A stretch of 64,000 nucleotides of DNA, from positions 6,510,001 through 6,574,000 of the forward strand of contig NC_062241.1 in NCBI RefSeq assembly GCF_905475465.1. Reading direction: 5' to 3'. Made by a program: the position numbers and the translations under genes. Shown here piece after piece: positions 1 through 11,804 of the stretch (positions are counted from its first letter, which is position 1; each line of letters begins with the position of its first letter). The DNA comes from Pieris napi. Taxonomy: Eukaryota > Arthropoda > Insecta > Lepidoptera > Pieridae. Under the pieces are notes generated by a model that saw only the letters and a program-made list of their open reading frames with translations, made no database searches and had not been told where the DNA came from.

Positions 1-881
1 TGACCTTGTTATTGCCAACCTACAGTATCTTCTATAAACAAGGACACAGCCTACATATAAATACGTAACTAAGCTTTATACGAAAGCAAAGCAAAGGAGT
101 GTGCATTTTAAAACTTAATAAACCTGTGGTCGAAGTCTAAATAGTAGCAATGGATATTAATTACTACTTGCCTAAATCCAAGCATCTGAAAAGCTGATCA
201 TATTATGACAAAACATTATTTAGTTCTTAGGAGTATTATACCATAGGGGCTGAAGCAGATTTACTGCAATTTACCCCCCCCCCCCCCTCCTCTTGTCAGT
301 AAAGCTCTCAAAATAAGAGGACAAACGTTTTTGTAGGAATCCTCGAAAATGAATTTCGTTTTCAAGCATAGACAATGTGTGGGTAATATGTTTAAAAAAG
401 TAAATACTTACTGTTGACACAATCACCAAATAAGAAAATCAAAGACCCCCTCTATAGTGCATACGTAATATTTGAACGGTCCCATATTTTCTTAATAATA
501 TAATTGAGAGCGTCGCATTTATTGCAATTTTACTAGGCATGAAGTTCGATCAGCGAGGTGATGCTATCCTGTACTAGCGTATAGGAAAAATGTGCTCATC
601 TGGCCCCTTTGAATCCAGTGTGTATCACATACGTTCTAACTTGGGGGTAAAAGCCTTTTCCACCTCAGAAGTTAAAAAATGTCATATAGTCCTTTTATTT
701 AGTTACCTGTACTCTAGTCATTCATTAGGTAATCAGAACAAATGAGTCTACTAACGTGGGACAGAGGCACATGTTGTCGAATCATAGGACTGATGACTCA
801 TGTCACTACTGTGTACCTTCATCGTGAGAAGTCGGCGTGCATTACCGAATATTACATTTCCTTCACTAACTTCACTATGGA
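1..881. other. Non-coding, no gene seen
   Basis: I see no convincing exon or element here. A 14-base poly-C run lies at 274-287. The 79-residue frame that begins near 800 runs into the LINE 3' end and has no protein character of its own. Confidence 0.5.
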
Positions 882-1116
882 TATTAAGATGTCATGTGGA
901 ACATGGTTTACCTAATGGTTGCAGATCCTTAACAAAAAACTTGGCGATTAAAAAGAGTGGCGGAGAGTATATTGCCAGTTCTTCTCTTCCGTTCTACGCC
1001 CTTGATTTGAGAACTGGCAGTAAATGTAGAAGCATTTAGTATATATCTCTTTTTGACGTTCATAAGTGTACATTGTTTTACCTAAATTAATAAATGATTT
1101 TGATTTGATTTGATAT
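882..1116 (+). mobile_element. LINE 3' end, 5'-truncated copy
   Basis: This is the 3' terminal part of a non-LTR retrotransposon. It contains the block GAGTGGCGGAGAGTATATTG followed by TTCTTCTCTTCCGTTCTACG, then a TTGACGTTCATAAGTGTACA stretch, and it ends in a short TTTGA repeat tail (near 1098-1113) rather than a plain poly-A. A second copy with the same order of blocks lies at 33757-34000, which proves a dispersed repeat. I know this 3' end as common in Lepidoptera; the clade (jockey- or CR1-like) is a guess. No reverse transcriptase coding remains. Confidence 0.7.
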
Positions 1117-2281
1117 GACCAAAGATTAATTATTAATGCAATAGACAAAACGTCTTAATATAAAATACCGCGCTCAAAAAGGAGTTGATAAATGTAATTA
1201 ATGAATGTATCGGTTTTTTTATTTTTAATCTTTGAACATCGAAAAACAGTCATTTCGAAAAAACTACACGAATCCGGGTAAATTTTGAAATTGCGCAAGA
1301 TTTCGATGAGTGCAATAGTATTGTATAAATCTATCTAACTTGTCGTAAATAACACAAAATAAGTAGCGAGGTTGGGTGATGGCAATGAGCAACAATAGGC
1401 CGCACCACTAATGGTTCAATTGCTTTGTATCAGTCCACTTTCTCGATAATGTACAAATTGTTTACATAAACTAAAGCACTCATCAATGTGGATGTAAGCT
1501 TTCACTTTGAATTTACTCGTTATGATAATTACTTGTAAGGTGTTAGGCTGTCAATAGCCCGAATTGATTGTTTGCGGAGGCTTTGGGTTGTATGACAGAT
1601 ATTAATTTATGGTCTAATCATTAATGTTAGTGTAGTAATGTTTGATAAAGTCAGAAAGCATTGTTTCTACATACCAACTGGTAATATAAAATATCTAGGT
1701 AATTAAACCTATACTGTGATGATTGGAGGTTATAAAATTATACTTGAGATCCATGTCTTAGTTGGTAACGGTTGGGTAAATGAAACAATCATTTGTTTAG
1801 GCTTGGTAACACGTATTGATAACACGCTTTTTTTAAGTTGATTAAAAATAAACAATGCCACATACCGATATAAATTTGCCCAGGCTCCATTTTATGTGAT
1901 GTCAAACTCCAAAACCACAACTACTTTTTTTAAGGATCTATTTATCCATCTTGTAATGAAGATCGGGTTACCGTCGGATAATTCAATCCTTATCTATACA
2001 CTTCCGGAGCTCCTTCATGACTTGGCATTTCCTGTATCCAACTTTTGTATTACATATTAATAACCTTCTAGTTACGACCGGTACATTCTTCGGTAATCTA
2101 TCGATGTCATCTATGGTAACGACAGCGAAAGTGAGCCTTAAATAATTTACCATAGTATATTGTTCACAGCATGAGACAAGCTTTAATGTAAGGTATTCAT
2201 TTTCACTTGTTATTCAATCTGTTAAGATATTGAAATTGCATATCAGTTGAAAATTATACCTATATTATGGTGTTTGTCACA
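1117..2281. other. Non-coding, nothing recognised
   Basis: AT-rich sequence with no exon-like open frame flanked by splice sites and no repeat that I can match elsewhere in the window. Confidence 0.4.
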
Positions 2282-2500
2282 TCTAATATATAAAATTCTC
2301 GTGTCACAATGTTCGTTCCCATACTGCTCCGTAACGGCTCGACCGATTCTTATGAATTTTTTTATGCATATTCAGTATGTCTGAGAATCGGCTACTATAC
2401 TTACTTACTATACTTTCAAACACCTAAGTGATAAGGTGTCCACTGCAATTTTTTTTTATTTTTTAGAATTTTTTTTTGTTTTTGTTTTTTTATGATACCG
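2282..2500 (+). mobile_element. Helitron 5' part, 3' end lost
   Basis: It begins A|TCTAATATATAAAATTCTC and continues GTGTCACAATGTTCGTTCCC, ATACTGCTCCGTAACGGCTC and GACCGATTCTTATGA. The same order of blocks is found in reverse orientation at 47430-47768, where the CTAG-like 3' end is also preserved. Here the similarity stops in T-rich sequence after about 2450, so the right border is approximate. It is a short non-autonomous copy without coding capacity. Confidence 0.6.
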
Positions 2501-3463
2501 CAGACTCAAAGTTCTACTTAGTTAAAGACACCTAGATAAGGCTGAAGGCATCCAGAGCCTTATTCCACGAATCTTATCAGTCTTAAGCATCTTGTTTAAT
2601 ATCACTTCAGACCTTTCTAGCTTCCTTTGTTTCTGCAAAGATAACTTGCAGACAATTCTGTTAAGAATGCCAGTTTGCCTTTGTGATTCCAGTTGAGCCC
2701 CAATCCTGGTAATCTACCTACACTTAAACTAACAAAAATGTATGAGTTCATGAGATAAACGGGCGGTAGGTGTGGTTATTTAATGAAAATTAAAAATTCT
2801 TTATGACACTAATATAGCTGTTCTAAAAGTGTGCTTTATGGGAATCACAGATTTCGAAGACCGTAAACAGATACGCAATACTACTAGAATTGTCAGAGTA
2901 TTTTTTAGTGGTCGAGAATTATCCGTTTATTAAATTAACAGATCATTAAAGAACTATTTTATTTGATCGTTTATATTACCTTTTTTGCTTTGCTATAACC
3001 TTAATATGAATAGGATATTAAGCTTATGCAAGTAATGCTCGCGGCCTTGCTATCAGCTATTCATTTTCTATTACTCTTATTATCTACACATCTAACAATT
3101 ACTGTTTTTATGTAACGTTTAATTTCCTTAATGCCTTTATTATTACGAGACATAAATCTTTATTAAAATTATTGTGGTCGCAATACGTAGTTTGTTGATT
3201 GATTTGGATGATAAATCATTTTTAAATCGTATATGAAAGTGAAATGTACTTCTTTTGACTCGCTAATGATTCTATAGAGCATTAAGTAGAGCACGCATTT
3301 TTGCGAATAATTAAAGTGCCGGTGCTAGTGCGTATAATGGGTTATTTAATTTTACGAATTCACTGTTAAGTGGACAATTGTATTATTGTTGCTAGACTTT
3401 CGAAATTTGGTGGTACTTTTTTTTAACTTTTAGTCCTTAGTTTATTTATGATAATTATAAATA
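2501..3463. other. Non-coding, nothing recognised
   Basis: No exon, RNA gene or repeat border could be supported. The sequence is AT-rich with scattered T runs. Confidence 0.4.
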
Positions 3464-3545
3464 CAGTCAAATTTTGTTAAAACGACATCGAAGGGAGTAC
3501 CTCATATTTGGTCGTAAAAAAAGACGTTGTTATTTAGTACCTAAT
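3464..3545 (+). mobile_element. Possible DNA-transposon end fragment
   Basis: The stretch ACAGTCAAATTTTGTTAAAA followed by CGACATCGAAGGGAGTACCT and TTTGGTCGTAAAAAAAGACG resembles the CAGTCAAACCTCGTTATAACGA-type ends of pogo/mariner-like elements that I remember from insects. No partner inverted repeat is visible nearby, so this is either a decayed end or chance similarity. Confidence 0.25.
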
Positions 3546-6500
3546 ACAATAGAATTTAGACGGGACCTTTGATTTTGAATGTACTTTATTACGATAAATC
3601 TAGGAAATTGTGAACAATGAAATAAAATTAGGGCTTTCATTGGTTAAGCTCATGATTATCGCTCAATTATTAATATGATCAATAATAATATTCAGAATAT
3701 TATATAGATAACCTATTTATTACCCGTAATGCGATATCATAACAATTATAACCTATTCTTAAGCAACTAAAATTTCAATCAAGCGACTTGTCCGAAAGGT
3801 TTGTCTATTGCAAAAATTGTGCTAAGAAATTGTCAAAACGGCTGCGACTTCAGGATAGAACAAGTTGCCAAGCGCGTTACCTATCCTTTTCCTGTGTTTA
3901 TAATAAAACTATTTAGCAGACGACGACATTCCGCTGACTTGCGACGCAAATCAAGTTGCTTATGCGCATAAGGAATAATTTTAGCCTTATTCGATCTCAA
4001 CAACAAAAAATATTGTTAACTGTATTGTTAATCCGACTATATAGTAGCTTTTGGTAATAAAGTAGTACAATCGCTATAAATTAAGATTGGCGTTAGTGGG
4101 ACAAAGAGATGGGGTTTTAATAGATAATTGTGTCGGTTATTGTATCCAATTGTATGATTGGATTTTAGAACGATGTTTAGCACTTTTATTTATACTGTTG
4201 CGGTAGAAATTTGGCGTGTCTTTGTTAGAATATTCCTTACAATTGTAAGCTATCACTATCGTTTTATTATAATCTAGGCTTGCTCCATTTAAATAATGTC
4301 ATTCCAAATGAATACAAACCAATTACTAAATATAACATTTAGTATTATCATGTAGATATACTAGCAGCTTAATAAACAGATGTGCGCGTATTCGCGGATT
4401 TGGAGAAATTATCCACCTGTTTTTAAGAGTTCAAAGAGGGTTCACTTTCCGGAAGCCTATTCCAGTCATAATATGTTTGAACTTAACATATATCATAGTA
4501 ATCAATAATACAATGCACGGTCCAAAAACGTAAACAACAGAATGGTTAAAAAATGTGATTCATTGTACAAGTAATTAATGCTTTGCATATCCCAATTCCC
4601 ATCCAATTATTATAAGAAAAATATCACCGTTCACAGCTTTTTACTGCCTTTGTGCATTTATATGACTTTTATGTAAATTCCCTAACGGATTATTTATATG
4701 AGATGCATATTTCTATGACATGCTTTATTTATTTACTTATACGGGAAGAGGCTTTGTGAGAAAATATTTTTGTACAGTTAGGTATGTGAATGTGGCCAAG
4801 TGGGTGTTTTTGATGCGGGTATAGTGGAGCTGAAACAATGTTAAGTCAAATAGTTTGTAAAAAGTTTTATTGCTAAATAGAGGAATTATAATATATCGCA
4901 TAATAGCTTTGCAAGAAATAAAAAAAATAGTAGCGTATAGTGTAAAGAACGAAAGGTATCATACAATTTGCTAGGTATAGATAACCCTGATAAATTACAG
5001 ATTAAAGAAACTTATGAATTGAAAACTGGTTTTTATACAAGTCAAGTGGTCCATCTGAACAATATAAAACTTGTAATACCGCAACGCATCCGACCGGCGC
5101 AGGCGCACGCTGTTTTGGTTACTTTTTGCGAATCTGTGGTTTATTCGATGAATAGGAAGGAATACCACATCCTTTTTTCTCAAATGTCAATAAACTGGGC
5201 GTCAATTTAGTACGACTATACGATCTTAGCTCCTTTATATTTTCTCATTGATTTTAAAGCTTTGTTTATGCAGCATAGGCAAAAATTTGTTAAACACCAA
5301 ATTTTTATTACCGTTTAGAGGTTCAATGATTGAGCTTGAGTATTTAATCAACAACCATTTATAATAAACTTTGTTGATAAAACTAATCCGTAGACTGAAT
5401 AACATTAATATATGATAACATACACTTAAAAAACCCTTGTTTAAAATAATACGTTCTAAGGGGTCTAACCCAGAATTTATAAGCTAATTGGCTATAAAAC
5501 AACAAGTTTTGCGTGACCTTGTGCGGCAACGTGAGGTATTAAGTTAGTTCAGACAGATAGTATTAACATTATATTAATTTGGATGTTTTATAAAATTAAT
5601 TCGTAAATATATAGTAAAATAAGATATAGTAGGGATAATGTATGTAATCAAAATAAAGAATCATAATCGATAAACTATTCGACGGAGTCAGTTCGTTTAA
5701 ATGCCGTAAAAGTTTTTATTAATATGTTATACGTGTTATTAAAAAATAAAATACAATGTATGAAACAACCGAAGTGTTTTATTTACTCAAATCAAAAAGT
5801 ACAAATCAAGTCAAAATTTTAGTGAAATTATAGAGGTGTCAGTGATGCAGAGGTTATCGGACTGTACAAAGCATCAAAAATTATGAATCGTTGTGGACCG
5901 GTGACCGACATTTACCTTTAAATACATTCGCTTTTCTCACGATACCCGTGAATCTATTGAGGCATAAATTTTACTTGATTTTGATCGGTTATTGCTTGTT
6001 TATGTGGTTTTCCGATTGAGCATTTACCAAAGTTTTTGATGACCTATCAGACGTTATATATATAATTTTTTCTTGATTTATGACGCTTTTTAGTTTAGTT
6101 TTGTTCCTTAACGATTCAAATGTCATGGAAAATATTAAGCGACGTTTAACTAAATAAATCGTCCAATAAGCAATGAATCGGCTAAAAGAGATATCATACC
6201 GATTTTTAAATTCATCTCTACCCCTAGTTCCACAACACAGCGCTTTTTAAAGCAACTTCTGCCGCGCTCCAGCTCGTTATGGAACCAGCTGTCAGTAGAG
6301 CTATATGCGAATCGCTACGACTTGAAGGCCTTCAAGAAAAATATTAAATATTTTTTTTCTGATTATTGTAAGCGTAAATCAGACCTTTTTATTTCAACCT
6401 TATGTTTGGCTCATAAATCCTTTCTTACCTATTCTAAGAATACACATTAACCATTTACTATTAAGAATGCTATTTGTACATTCAATCCATCAACGCTGCC

Positions 6501-6589
6501 TTGTACTATTCTCGTATTGATGGCCAATCTCAATAACGAATTTTACGTGGTTTATTTAATACTATGTGGTAAGCTCTAAGCTAACACTT
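3546..6589. other. Non-coding, nothing recognised
   Basis: Long AT-rich stretch. The 80-residue frame at 4968-5210 has a mixed, low-complexity composition and an open antisense frame as well, so I do not call it a gene. No repeat borders are seen. Confidence 0.4.
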
Positions 6590-6710
6590 AGAGGTTAAGC
6601 GTGTGATTCTCAAACCGTATGGCGGGTCTTTGAATCCTGTCTGTGCAGTGGTTTTTCTTTCCATGTCGGCTATCTTTTTGTAAAGGAAAACATCGGACAA
6701 ACATTTTATA
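6590..6710 (+). mobile_element. Decayed SINE fragment (type A)
   Basis: A degraded piece of the same tRNA-derived SINE as at 58759-58997: the order AGCGTGTGATTCT, then a damaged B box (TTTGAATCCTG), CTGTGCAG, TTTCTTTCCATGT and finally AAAGGAAAACATCGG is kept. The 5' head is missing or too diverged to see. Confidence 0.4.
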
Positions 6711-8532
6711 GACTCGAAAACAGACGGTAAAGAAAAATTAAACGGTACTCAAAGCCTACCTTATGCCCTAATGTTTCCGGAGTTATAATTGTTATTTGTT
6801 AGCATGATGGCAATTTTCGCTTTGCAAAACTCCTAAGAAACGAATCCGGCTCATTTTGTCTTGCCAACATATTTTCCGGGAATTACGAGTATAACAATAG
6901 GAGCTCGTCAGAGAATGAAAACCAGCCTGTGTCCTGTTTCAAGGCTATATATCTAAGTATACCAAAAAATATATATATAATACAAAAGGAACGTTTTCTT
7001 TGTATATAATTCTTCAATTTAATTTTTCCTTAGAATTTGAAATAAAATGCGTGATAATGTATTTATACATTTAAGTCTATAGAAGTTATTGAGATTGGCT
7101 GAAAGGGATGCGTTAAAATTCTTAGACACCTCTAAAGTGTTATATGGGTAGTTAATGCGTCTGCGCAGTTAACGGGTACTGTAATTCGTCTATTTGAGAA
7201 GCGTTTGTGAAAACATTTCAAGTTATATTTATTGCTTGCGTTCAAAACCGTTGGTGTTAGTTTGGTGTAATGAAAATATTATCTGATGGGGTTTTACGTG
7301 GGGTGAGATTTGTAATTACTGTTTTGGTAACATACATTAATTTAGTTTCCTGTTACTTTTGAATGACGAACGTTTTGTTGGCGTATAACTGAAACAGAAA
7401 TCAAACATATATCACTGAAAAAGTCCCAGCTCAGCTTAGCAGACAAAGAGTCCCACATCTGCTGGAGTTTCTATGTAGGATGGCAAGAGATGCTGCAAGC
7501 TGAAATGGTGGGAATGAAACGGTGTTCAGCTACATATGGTCTCCGTTTTGAAAGTGTTTTGGAAGGATTACAACGATATAACAAAATTACTGGCTACGTA
7601 TGGTACCACACAATATATTTGTCACTATATAGCACTCGTCACGTGGTCCCCGGTCGCGAATCTACAATAGGTACTTGCCTACTAGTTTTTTAACTACTCG
7701 TTTAACAGAGCGTTTCGGAAACGTATAAGACTAATGTAGTGTCTCTGACCTTGGGAATTCAAACTAATTATACATTTTAATAATACTAATATACTACTAT
7801 TTAATTAGGAAATAAAATGGTATTAAGACGTAATTAGATTAAAACTTATAAAAAAATTTAAATGCCATCAAAAACATAACTTTTAAATAACCCAAGTATA
7901 AGTCGTAAATAGTTGTGGGATCCCTGTAATACTAACTCGGTTAATTTATTCAGTCCCTACTTAAGGGACCTTCTAGGGTTCGTAATTAACTGACCTTACA
8001 TGATCTTATGCTGACCATATCAACATTAAAACACTTTTATATTTTTAATAAATAGATCGACTTGGCCATCGCATGAAAACAATGTATTTTACAAGTAAAA
8101 TATTATATTATTTAGCGCGATTGCAATTACTTTGTTTGTATAACTGTTATTTAAGACGCTGCTTAACTAATCGTAGACTATTACACAATAAAAATTCATA
8201 GATTTAGCTCAATAAAATAAAAATTCATTAGACACTAATGAATTTTCTATTTAAATTTGTGTTCGTATAATCGTGGCATGTGGTTTACGATGTAAGAGCG
8301 GCCTTTTATTGCTTATTTAATTAAAATGCATGTCTAATACCCGGTTTGTCACACTAACTCGTCAATTGCTAGTATTATACATGGGAAAAGAGAGCGCCAA
8401 GCCTTGTCTCTTCCTTGATCTGTTTTACAGCGAATTGAACCCAAGTCTTTCGGGTTATTGTCACTGTGTGTGAAAAAGGGATAGAAAAACTACTAACGAA
8501 GATTAATAAGCTATATATTATTTAAGAGTCAA
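6711..8532. other. Non-coding, nothing recognised
   Basis: No supported gene. A short GC-richer patch at 7420-7680 has a 67-residue open frame but no splice context or recognisable motif. Confidence 0.4.
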
Positions 8533-8535
8533 TAA

Positions 8536-8578
8536 TGGTAGGGGAGCCCACGATGCTAAATGGGGATTTACTCGAGCG
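8536..8578 (+). repeat. Left terminal inverted repeat
   Basis: TGGTAGGGGAGCCCA plus a diverged inner part carrying GGGGATTTACTCGAGCG. The right copy (10097-10139) reads TGGTAGGGGAGCCCA, then GGGATTTACTAAAGCG when reverse-complemented. Confidence 0.8.
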
Positions 8579-9080
8579 TCGTAGAGACCTATTGGGATGC
8601 AAAGCTTAGATAATAAGAAGAAAAAAATGTTATATGATATATACCTTTTCATCGGTGGGGGAAGCGGCTATAGATTGTTTAATATGTAAAAAAAAATTGT
8701 TGCATGGACATCCTCGAGTGCGTCAGATATTGATAGCATCAATGCCCTACGTATTTTTAATAATGTACGTATGTTAATCTGATCGTTTGCATGATGCGGG
8801 TGGTTGTATTTAAGGGTTGAAAATGAAAAAAAAATAAAAATTATCGAGCGCGTCAGATTTTCTAAGGGAGTGTTAAGTGCATCAAAAAAAAGCTCTCATT
8901 CACTAATCTGACGATTTCGATGGGACGCAAACCCGCAGCCATTTTCATAATTTGCAAAAAAAAATCGCCATTTTGAAATACTCAAGCGCGTCAGATTAAG
9001 ATATATGTGGTTCATCTTTATGTTCTAAACGTACTGTCTCATAATCTGACGATTATCTAGAGGGATTCGCCTGATCTGAC
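8571..9080 (+). repeat. Left half of CGTCAGATT motif array
   Basis: Related motifs recur: CTCGAGCGTCG at 8571, CTCGAGTGCGTCAGATA at 8713, ATCGAGCGCGTCAGATT at 8843, AATCTGACGATTT at 8905, CTCAAGCGCGTCAGATT at 8981, AATCTGACGATTA at 9043 and TGATCTGAC at 9072. GCGTCAGATT copies point inwards, with some opposite-facing AATCTGACG copies between them. Spacing is irregular (roughly 30-150 bp), so this is not a satellite. Multiple subterminal sites are a known layout for transposase binding, which is my inference here. Confidence 0.65.
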
Positions 9081-9095
9081 AAAAAAAATTAGAAA

Positions 9096-9227
9096 AACGG
9101 TTCACCTTAAAGGCCATCCCTGCAACTTCCCGCTAATTCCATTCCTGGGTGCTTAAAATTGATATTTTAAGCTCGCTGAGTTCAAAGAAATAATATTTCT
9201 ATGCATTTGAGCTCTCCCAGCTCGAAA
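9096..9227 (+). repeat. Core plus twin-hairpin module
   Basis: A core with AAAGGCCATCCCTGCAACTT followed by CCCGCTAATTCC is followed by two short imperfect hairpins. The first (9165-9186) pairs TTAAGCTC with GAGTTCAA; the second (9206-9227) pairs TTTGAGCT with AGCTCGAAA. The same arrangement, inverted, lies in the unrelated TIR element 51306-51758, and the core alone in 22370-22794. Confidence 0.7.
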
Positions 9228-9750
9228 GTCTGATAGAAGTTTCATAGAAGACTATTTTTGGAATTTTCAAACCGCAATAACTTTTGAATGGATCAAGCAA
9301 TTTTCATGCGGTTGGCGGCATTCGACGCAGTTTTATCATCCTCATAAGTAATTTTGCAATTTTAATTGATCGAACCACAAATTTCGGAGTAATCCCGAAA
9401 AAACACTTTTTCGGGTTTCTTTCGTTCACAATATCTCTCGAACGAATCAACCGCTTTTGACCAGCTTGGTGGCGATCGACGTGGTTTTTCAAGCTCAAAG
9501 GCGGATTAGTTTTTGAAGTTGATCGATAAAAAACCACTTTTAAAAAAAAAAAACTTATTTTTTTAAGATTTTTCAAAATTTCTCAAAATCTATCGGTCTG
9601 AATCGGTTCAAATTCACAGGAAATGTAATTTTGAGGGAAATATTTAGAACGCCGTTTAGTAGATTCCGATCGGTTTAAGGAAAATATGTAGGCATCACAC
9701 AGCTGCACGCATTTAACTTTATCGACGAATTTTTGTTATTTCGGCTTGCG

Positions 9751-10096
9751 GAAATCGTCAGATTATATATTTTTCATTATTCTTGAATTATTTCCTTCAA
9801 AATAAAAAAAAAATTAGCTACGCTCGAGAATGTCGAGATGACGTTTTTTTTTACAACTTTGTTGCCCTCCCCTTTTTTTCCGTCACTCTCAAATTGTCAG
9901 ATTAGTGGAATATACACTTTTTAGGATGTAATTAACTCACCCTACCTTAATCTGATGCGCTCGGGAATTTCTGATGGTCAATTTTTTTTTACTAATCTGA
10001 TCCTGTCTCCTTCACGGGCGGCCTTATATATGTGCCTCATATTTTGTGAAGGTACTTAACCGGGTACAAGGTATCCCCCTATATATTAATCTGCCG
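9751..10096 (-). repeat. Right half of the motif array
   Basis: Mirror image of the left array: ATCGTCAGATTA at 9754, CGCTCGAGAATGTCGAG near 9821, TTGTCAGATTA at 9894, AATCTGATGCGCTCGG at 9949, ACTAATCTGATCC at 9991 and AATCTGCCGCGCT at 10088. Most full-length copies here are the reverse complement of those in the left half. Confidence 0.6.
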
Positions 10097-10139
10097 CGCT
10101 TTAGTAAATCCCGAAATCCCCTCTTGGGCTCCCCTACCA
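10097..10139 (-). repeat. Right terminal inverted repeat
   Basis: Reverse complement of the left end. Just inside it the motif CGCGGCAGATTAA (reverse complement of 10084-10096) joins the internal motif array to the terminus. Confidence 0.8.
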
Positions 10140-10142
10140 TAA

Positions 10143-11579
10143 GTGCACTTCTAGACAATAAGTAAAAGTTTCAATTAAGAATTCGGCACTTGATTTTTTG
10201 ACATAGGTTTCGCGTGGGTATCTTTTTGTCATTTAAATTTAATTTATGTTGCTATTTTAATGCGTAGGCGATTGTTACGTCGAAGTTTCTCTTTAAATAA
10301 AGACAAATGACCATTTCTTTATTTGTGGATTATATTTTTGATTGATGTAATTGACGTTAATTTTGACCTCTACTTGATTTAAGAGTGAAACTTCTATATA
10401 TTTTCTTATAATTTAAATCGCTTAAATTATAATATATACATACATAATCACGCTTTAAGTTATTATAGTAAGTTTTTCTCAGGTTACTATAGTACGATTT
10501 AAATCAGAAATAAAATAAAAAAAACAGTAATCATTGGTTTCAAAATTGGATAGAAAAAGAGTCTAATCTTCCTGTCACTTATTGCACCTACTGAGTAATA
10601 TTTATAACACATTCACTCATTCTTCTTACTGAAGGTAATATTTGATAATGGAGATATTTTACTTCCATAATATTGAATTAAAACTTAAACTAATTATATG
10701 TAAATTAGACGACACAGTGCATTTATTTTGAACACAACTACAATGACCTGCACTCGTCATTTAAACTTTTCTGTGGTAAATGCTTGTATTCGTAAATCGT
10801 GACGTTTATCTGGACGCAAAGATAATAAACTGGGTGTGACTGGCTGATAGTTGGGTGTAGGGATGCCTCAACTGCTTCCCAAAACTATATCTACGATAAA
10901 AAAAAATCAAGATTCCATATATATATAGTGAGTAGATTTTTTTTACTTTCAACCCTTTTTTCAGGAAAGTACCCTAATTAAGAATCTGAATTGTACTTAA
11001 TGAAGTATAGAAAAGAATCTTAGCTACTTTATACATATAGCTATGTGAATAAGAACGGATTAGGATAGCAATTCGCAACAGTACCTATTGTCTTAGTTTA
11101 AACATGTGGTATTGTCATGTTAGCTGTCAAAGTACATGACATTTTCCATTTAATACGACTAGTTAATGCGGTGAAGCATTTAGTGGTAGATAAGAAATAA
11201 AATAATAATTTATTATTAGAAATTAATTAGAAAAATTTACATATATGTTTTAAAGTTACTTACTACAAAATATTTAGAAGTTACAAATATCTAAATTTTT
11301 GCTTGTTGAAAATGCGAGAAAAATTGTGTGTAAAGATATATAAACTTTACTATACCGGGCCCCTAACTCTGTAATAACAATAGTGATACAGCGACTCAAT
11401 AAAGAGTTTTTGTACCGTGCGTTGCCAAGTTTGAGATGAGATATCAGCGCGACGGTTGTTGAGAGAACATTGAACTTGCATACAAAAATTTTGTTACAAA
11501 GTACAGCCGGTGCAGTAGGTACCTACTATCAAAGTAGCAATGAGCTCTAAGTATAGGCAATACATGTACTTCGAGCTCA
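10143..11579. other. Non-coding, nothing recognised
   Basis: AT-rich sequence with a TA-repeat patch near 10917-10928. No exon or repeat border could be supported. Confidence 0.4.
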
Positions 11580-11804
11580 TTAGAGCAGCTCAATGGAACT
11601 AGCTAGACTATACATGGGTGTTCCCAATGTTAGGTCAAACTTCTTATGTTCTTCATTAGTGAAGGTCGTGTTGGTGTCATATATCATTCTCCTTTCCAAC
11701 CTGTCTTCGGCTTGCCTAAGCCTGTGTAATACCAAGGACCTAGACTTGGTTCGTCCAGCGAGTAAAGCATCAGCCTCGGGGTCTCTGGCCTTCCACTCTT
11801 CCGG
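11580..11804 (-). pseudogene. Decayed coding fragment, unknown protein
   Basis: Read on the minus strand, 74 codons are open and end in TAA at 11580-11582. The frame has a protein-like, charge-rich composition: it begins PEEWKARDPEADALLAGRTK, continues through SRSLVLHRLRQAEDRLERRM and ends IYDTNTTFTNEEHKKFDLTL followed by about 14 more residues. A stop codon (11805-11807) precedes it in frame, and a neighbouring frame upstream reads DPDNFQKFVLTG, which suggests a longer coding stretch broken by a frameshift. I do not recognise the protein. It may be a retroposed or transposon-borne relic, or a real exon whose acceptor I cannot place. It is GC-richer than its surroundings. Confidence 0.4.

Larger units (their letters stand above)
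8536..10139. mobile_element. 1.6 kb TIR transposon with mirrored motif array
   Basis: The two ends are inverted repeats: TGGTAGGGGAGCCCA at the left and its reverse complement at the right, extending imperfectly for about 40 bp through GGGGATTT and GGATTTACT. The trinucleotide TAA stands directly outside both ends (8533-8535 and 10140-10142), as expected of a 3-bp target duplication and compatible with a PIF/Harbinger-type TWA target. Inside are a symmetric array of CGAGCGCGTCAGATT-like motifs and, at 9096-9227, a hairpin module shared with the GGGGGCGTCC elements at 22370 and 51306. No convincing transposase frame is present; the 90-codon minus frame at 9304-9576 is low-complexity. I infer a non-autonomous DNA transposon of a family I do not recognise. 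Confidence 0.75.

Noticed and set aside
9304..9576. 90-codon minus-strand frame inside the 1.6 kb element
   Set aside because: Rich in Lys, Phe and Arg from A/T-rich repeats; no transposase residues could be identified.
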